A stretch of DNA of 12,289 bases from positions 1-12,289 of the forward strand of contig CAZOQG010000055.1 of assembly GCA_964582065.1 (NCBI GenBank). Reading direction: 5' to 3'. Origin of the DNA: JACNFS01 sp964582065 (GTDB lineage Bacteria > Chloroflexota > Dehalococcoidia > GIF9 > UBA5629). The position numbers and the translations under genes are program-made. A model generated the notes under the pieces. The model did no database searches and was not told the origin of the DNA. It saw only the letters and a program-made list of their open reading frames with translations. This document shows positions 11,805-12,289 of the stretch, one piece after another (positions within the stretch are counted from its first letter, which is position 1; every line of letters begins with the position of its first letter).

Positions 11805-12289
11805 ATGGCCTACGAGACTTTGATTGTCGAGCGGGAGGAGGATATTGGGATAATCACTTTGAACCGGCCACCAGCGAATCCCATCAATCTTACCGTCCAG
11901 AACGAGCTTGATAAAGCCCTAACTGAACTCGAACAGGACAAAACAATAAGAGCCCTAATCATCACTGGTGCCGGCGAAAAGGGGTTCTCGGCGGGGTTTG
12001 ATGTAAAGACTGCAGGGACACCAGAGGCGGAGAAAACCGGTCCCAGGGGACAGGAGGTGTTTCGCAGAATTGAGAGGTACCCGAAGCCCGTAATCGCAGC
12101 CATGAACGGCTTTGCTCTCGGTGGTGGTTGTGAACTGTCAATGGCTTGCCATTTCAGGGTAATGGTTGATTCCGAGAGGGCAGTGATTGGCCAGCCTGAG
12201 ATTGACCTGGGCATCATTCCCGGTTGGGGTGGAACTCAGAGATTGCCCAGGTTAGTGGGGAAAACCAAGGCGCTTGAAATGCTCATCCT
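11805..12289 (+). CDS. Enoyl-CoA hydratase/isomerase family protein, 3' truncated
   Basis: The first 161 codons of a crotonase-fold protein are visible and the gene runs off the window. The family hydrates 2-enoyl-CoA or carries out related acyl-CoA reactions in fatty acid or aromatic breakdown. The oxyanion-hole loops are FSAGFDVK and FALGGGCELS, and the two general acid/base glutamates of true hydratases are present at E110 (GGCELSMAC) and E132 (GQPEIDLG), followed by IIPGWGGTQRLPRLVG. The spacing between the glutamates is two residues longer than in the classic mitochondrial enzyme. AAGGAGGGTG precedes ATG 11805. It is divergent from the array and probably unrelated to it in function; the exact substrate cannot be told. 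Confidence 0.93.
   Translation, partial: MAYETLIVEREEDIGIITLNRPPANPINLTVQNELDKALTELEQDKTIRALIITGAGEKGFSAGFDVKTAGTPEAEKTGPRGQEVFRRIERYPKPVIAAMNGFALGGGCELSMACHFRVMVDSERAVIGQPEIDLGIIPGWGGTQRLPRLVGKTKALEMLI

Overview
The window looks like a chromosomal segment of an anaerobic bacterium. The ferredoxin-domain MinD ATPases, a NifX-like protein, DUF5320 and DUF134 proteins, and a NarL-type two-component pair would suit a sediment Chloroflexota (Dehalococcoidia) or a similar anaerobe. That placement is inference from gene content; no rRNA or other phylogenetic marker is present.

Layout: (1) 1-2686, plus strand: the 3' part of a NarL/LuxR-type response regulator, then a membrane-anchored GAF-PAS HisKA_3 histidine kinase, probably its partner. 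(2) 2668-11656, minus strand: an almost unbroken array of about seventeen genes, read from 11656 down to 2668. The order is a DUF134 regulator with an added zinc ribbon, DUF4213/DUF364, a Fur-family regulator, then four small Gly/Trp/Tyr-rich DUF5320-like proteins (one of 55 aa that is easily missed). These are followed by a further DUF5320 protein, a NifX-like protein with a Met/Gly-rich linker and coiled-coil tail, an FmdB-type zinc ribbon, a Gly-rich zinc-ribbon protein, two tandem MinD-type ATPases with inserted 2x[4Fe-4S] domains, a YggS PLP protein, a DUF59 protein, a small CxxCxxC protein, a MITE-like inverted repeat, a broken third MinD copy, and a double-receiver protein. (3) 11805-12289, plus strand: the 5' part of an enoyl-CoA hydratase, divergent from the array.

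How the genes may work together: paired ferredoxin-MinD ATPases, a NifX-like domain and a DUF59 protein resemble the 'orange protein' (ORP, Mo-Cu cluster) loci of Desulfovibrio and other anaerobes. The simplest reading is a metal-cluster assembly or carrier system. The most unusual part is the set of low-complexity small proteins. Four consecutive proteins, including the NifX-like one, end in the same short coiled-coil module. Several share a Gly-rich N-terminal motif, and nearly all have near-perfect Shine-Dalgarno sequences. This suggests an abundant hetero-oligomeric assembly built around the NifX-like protein. Its function is not known from the sequence.

No stretch over 300 bases lacks a gene. 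The largest gaps are 3876-4069 (a MITE-like repeat) and 8154-8338 (a candidate promoter/operator and small hairpins). No tRNA, rRNA, CRISPR array or transposase was seen.
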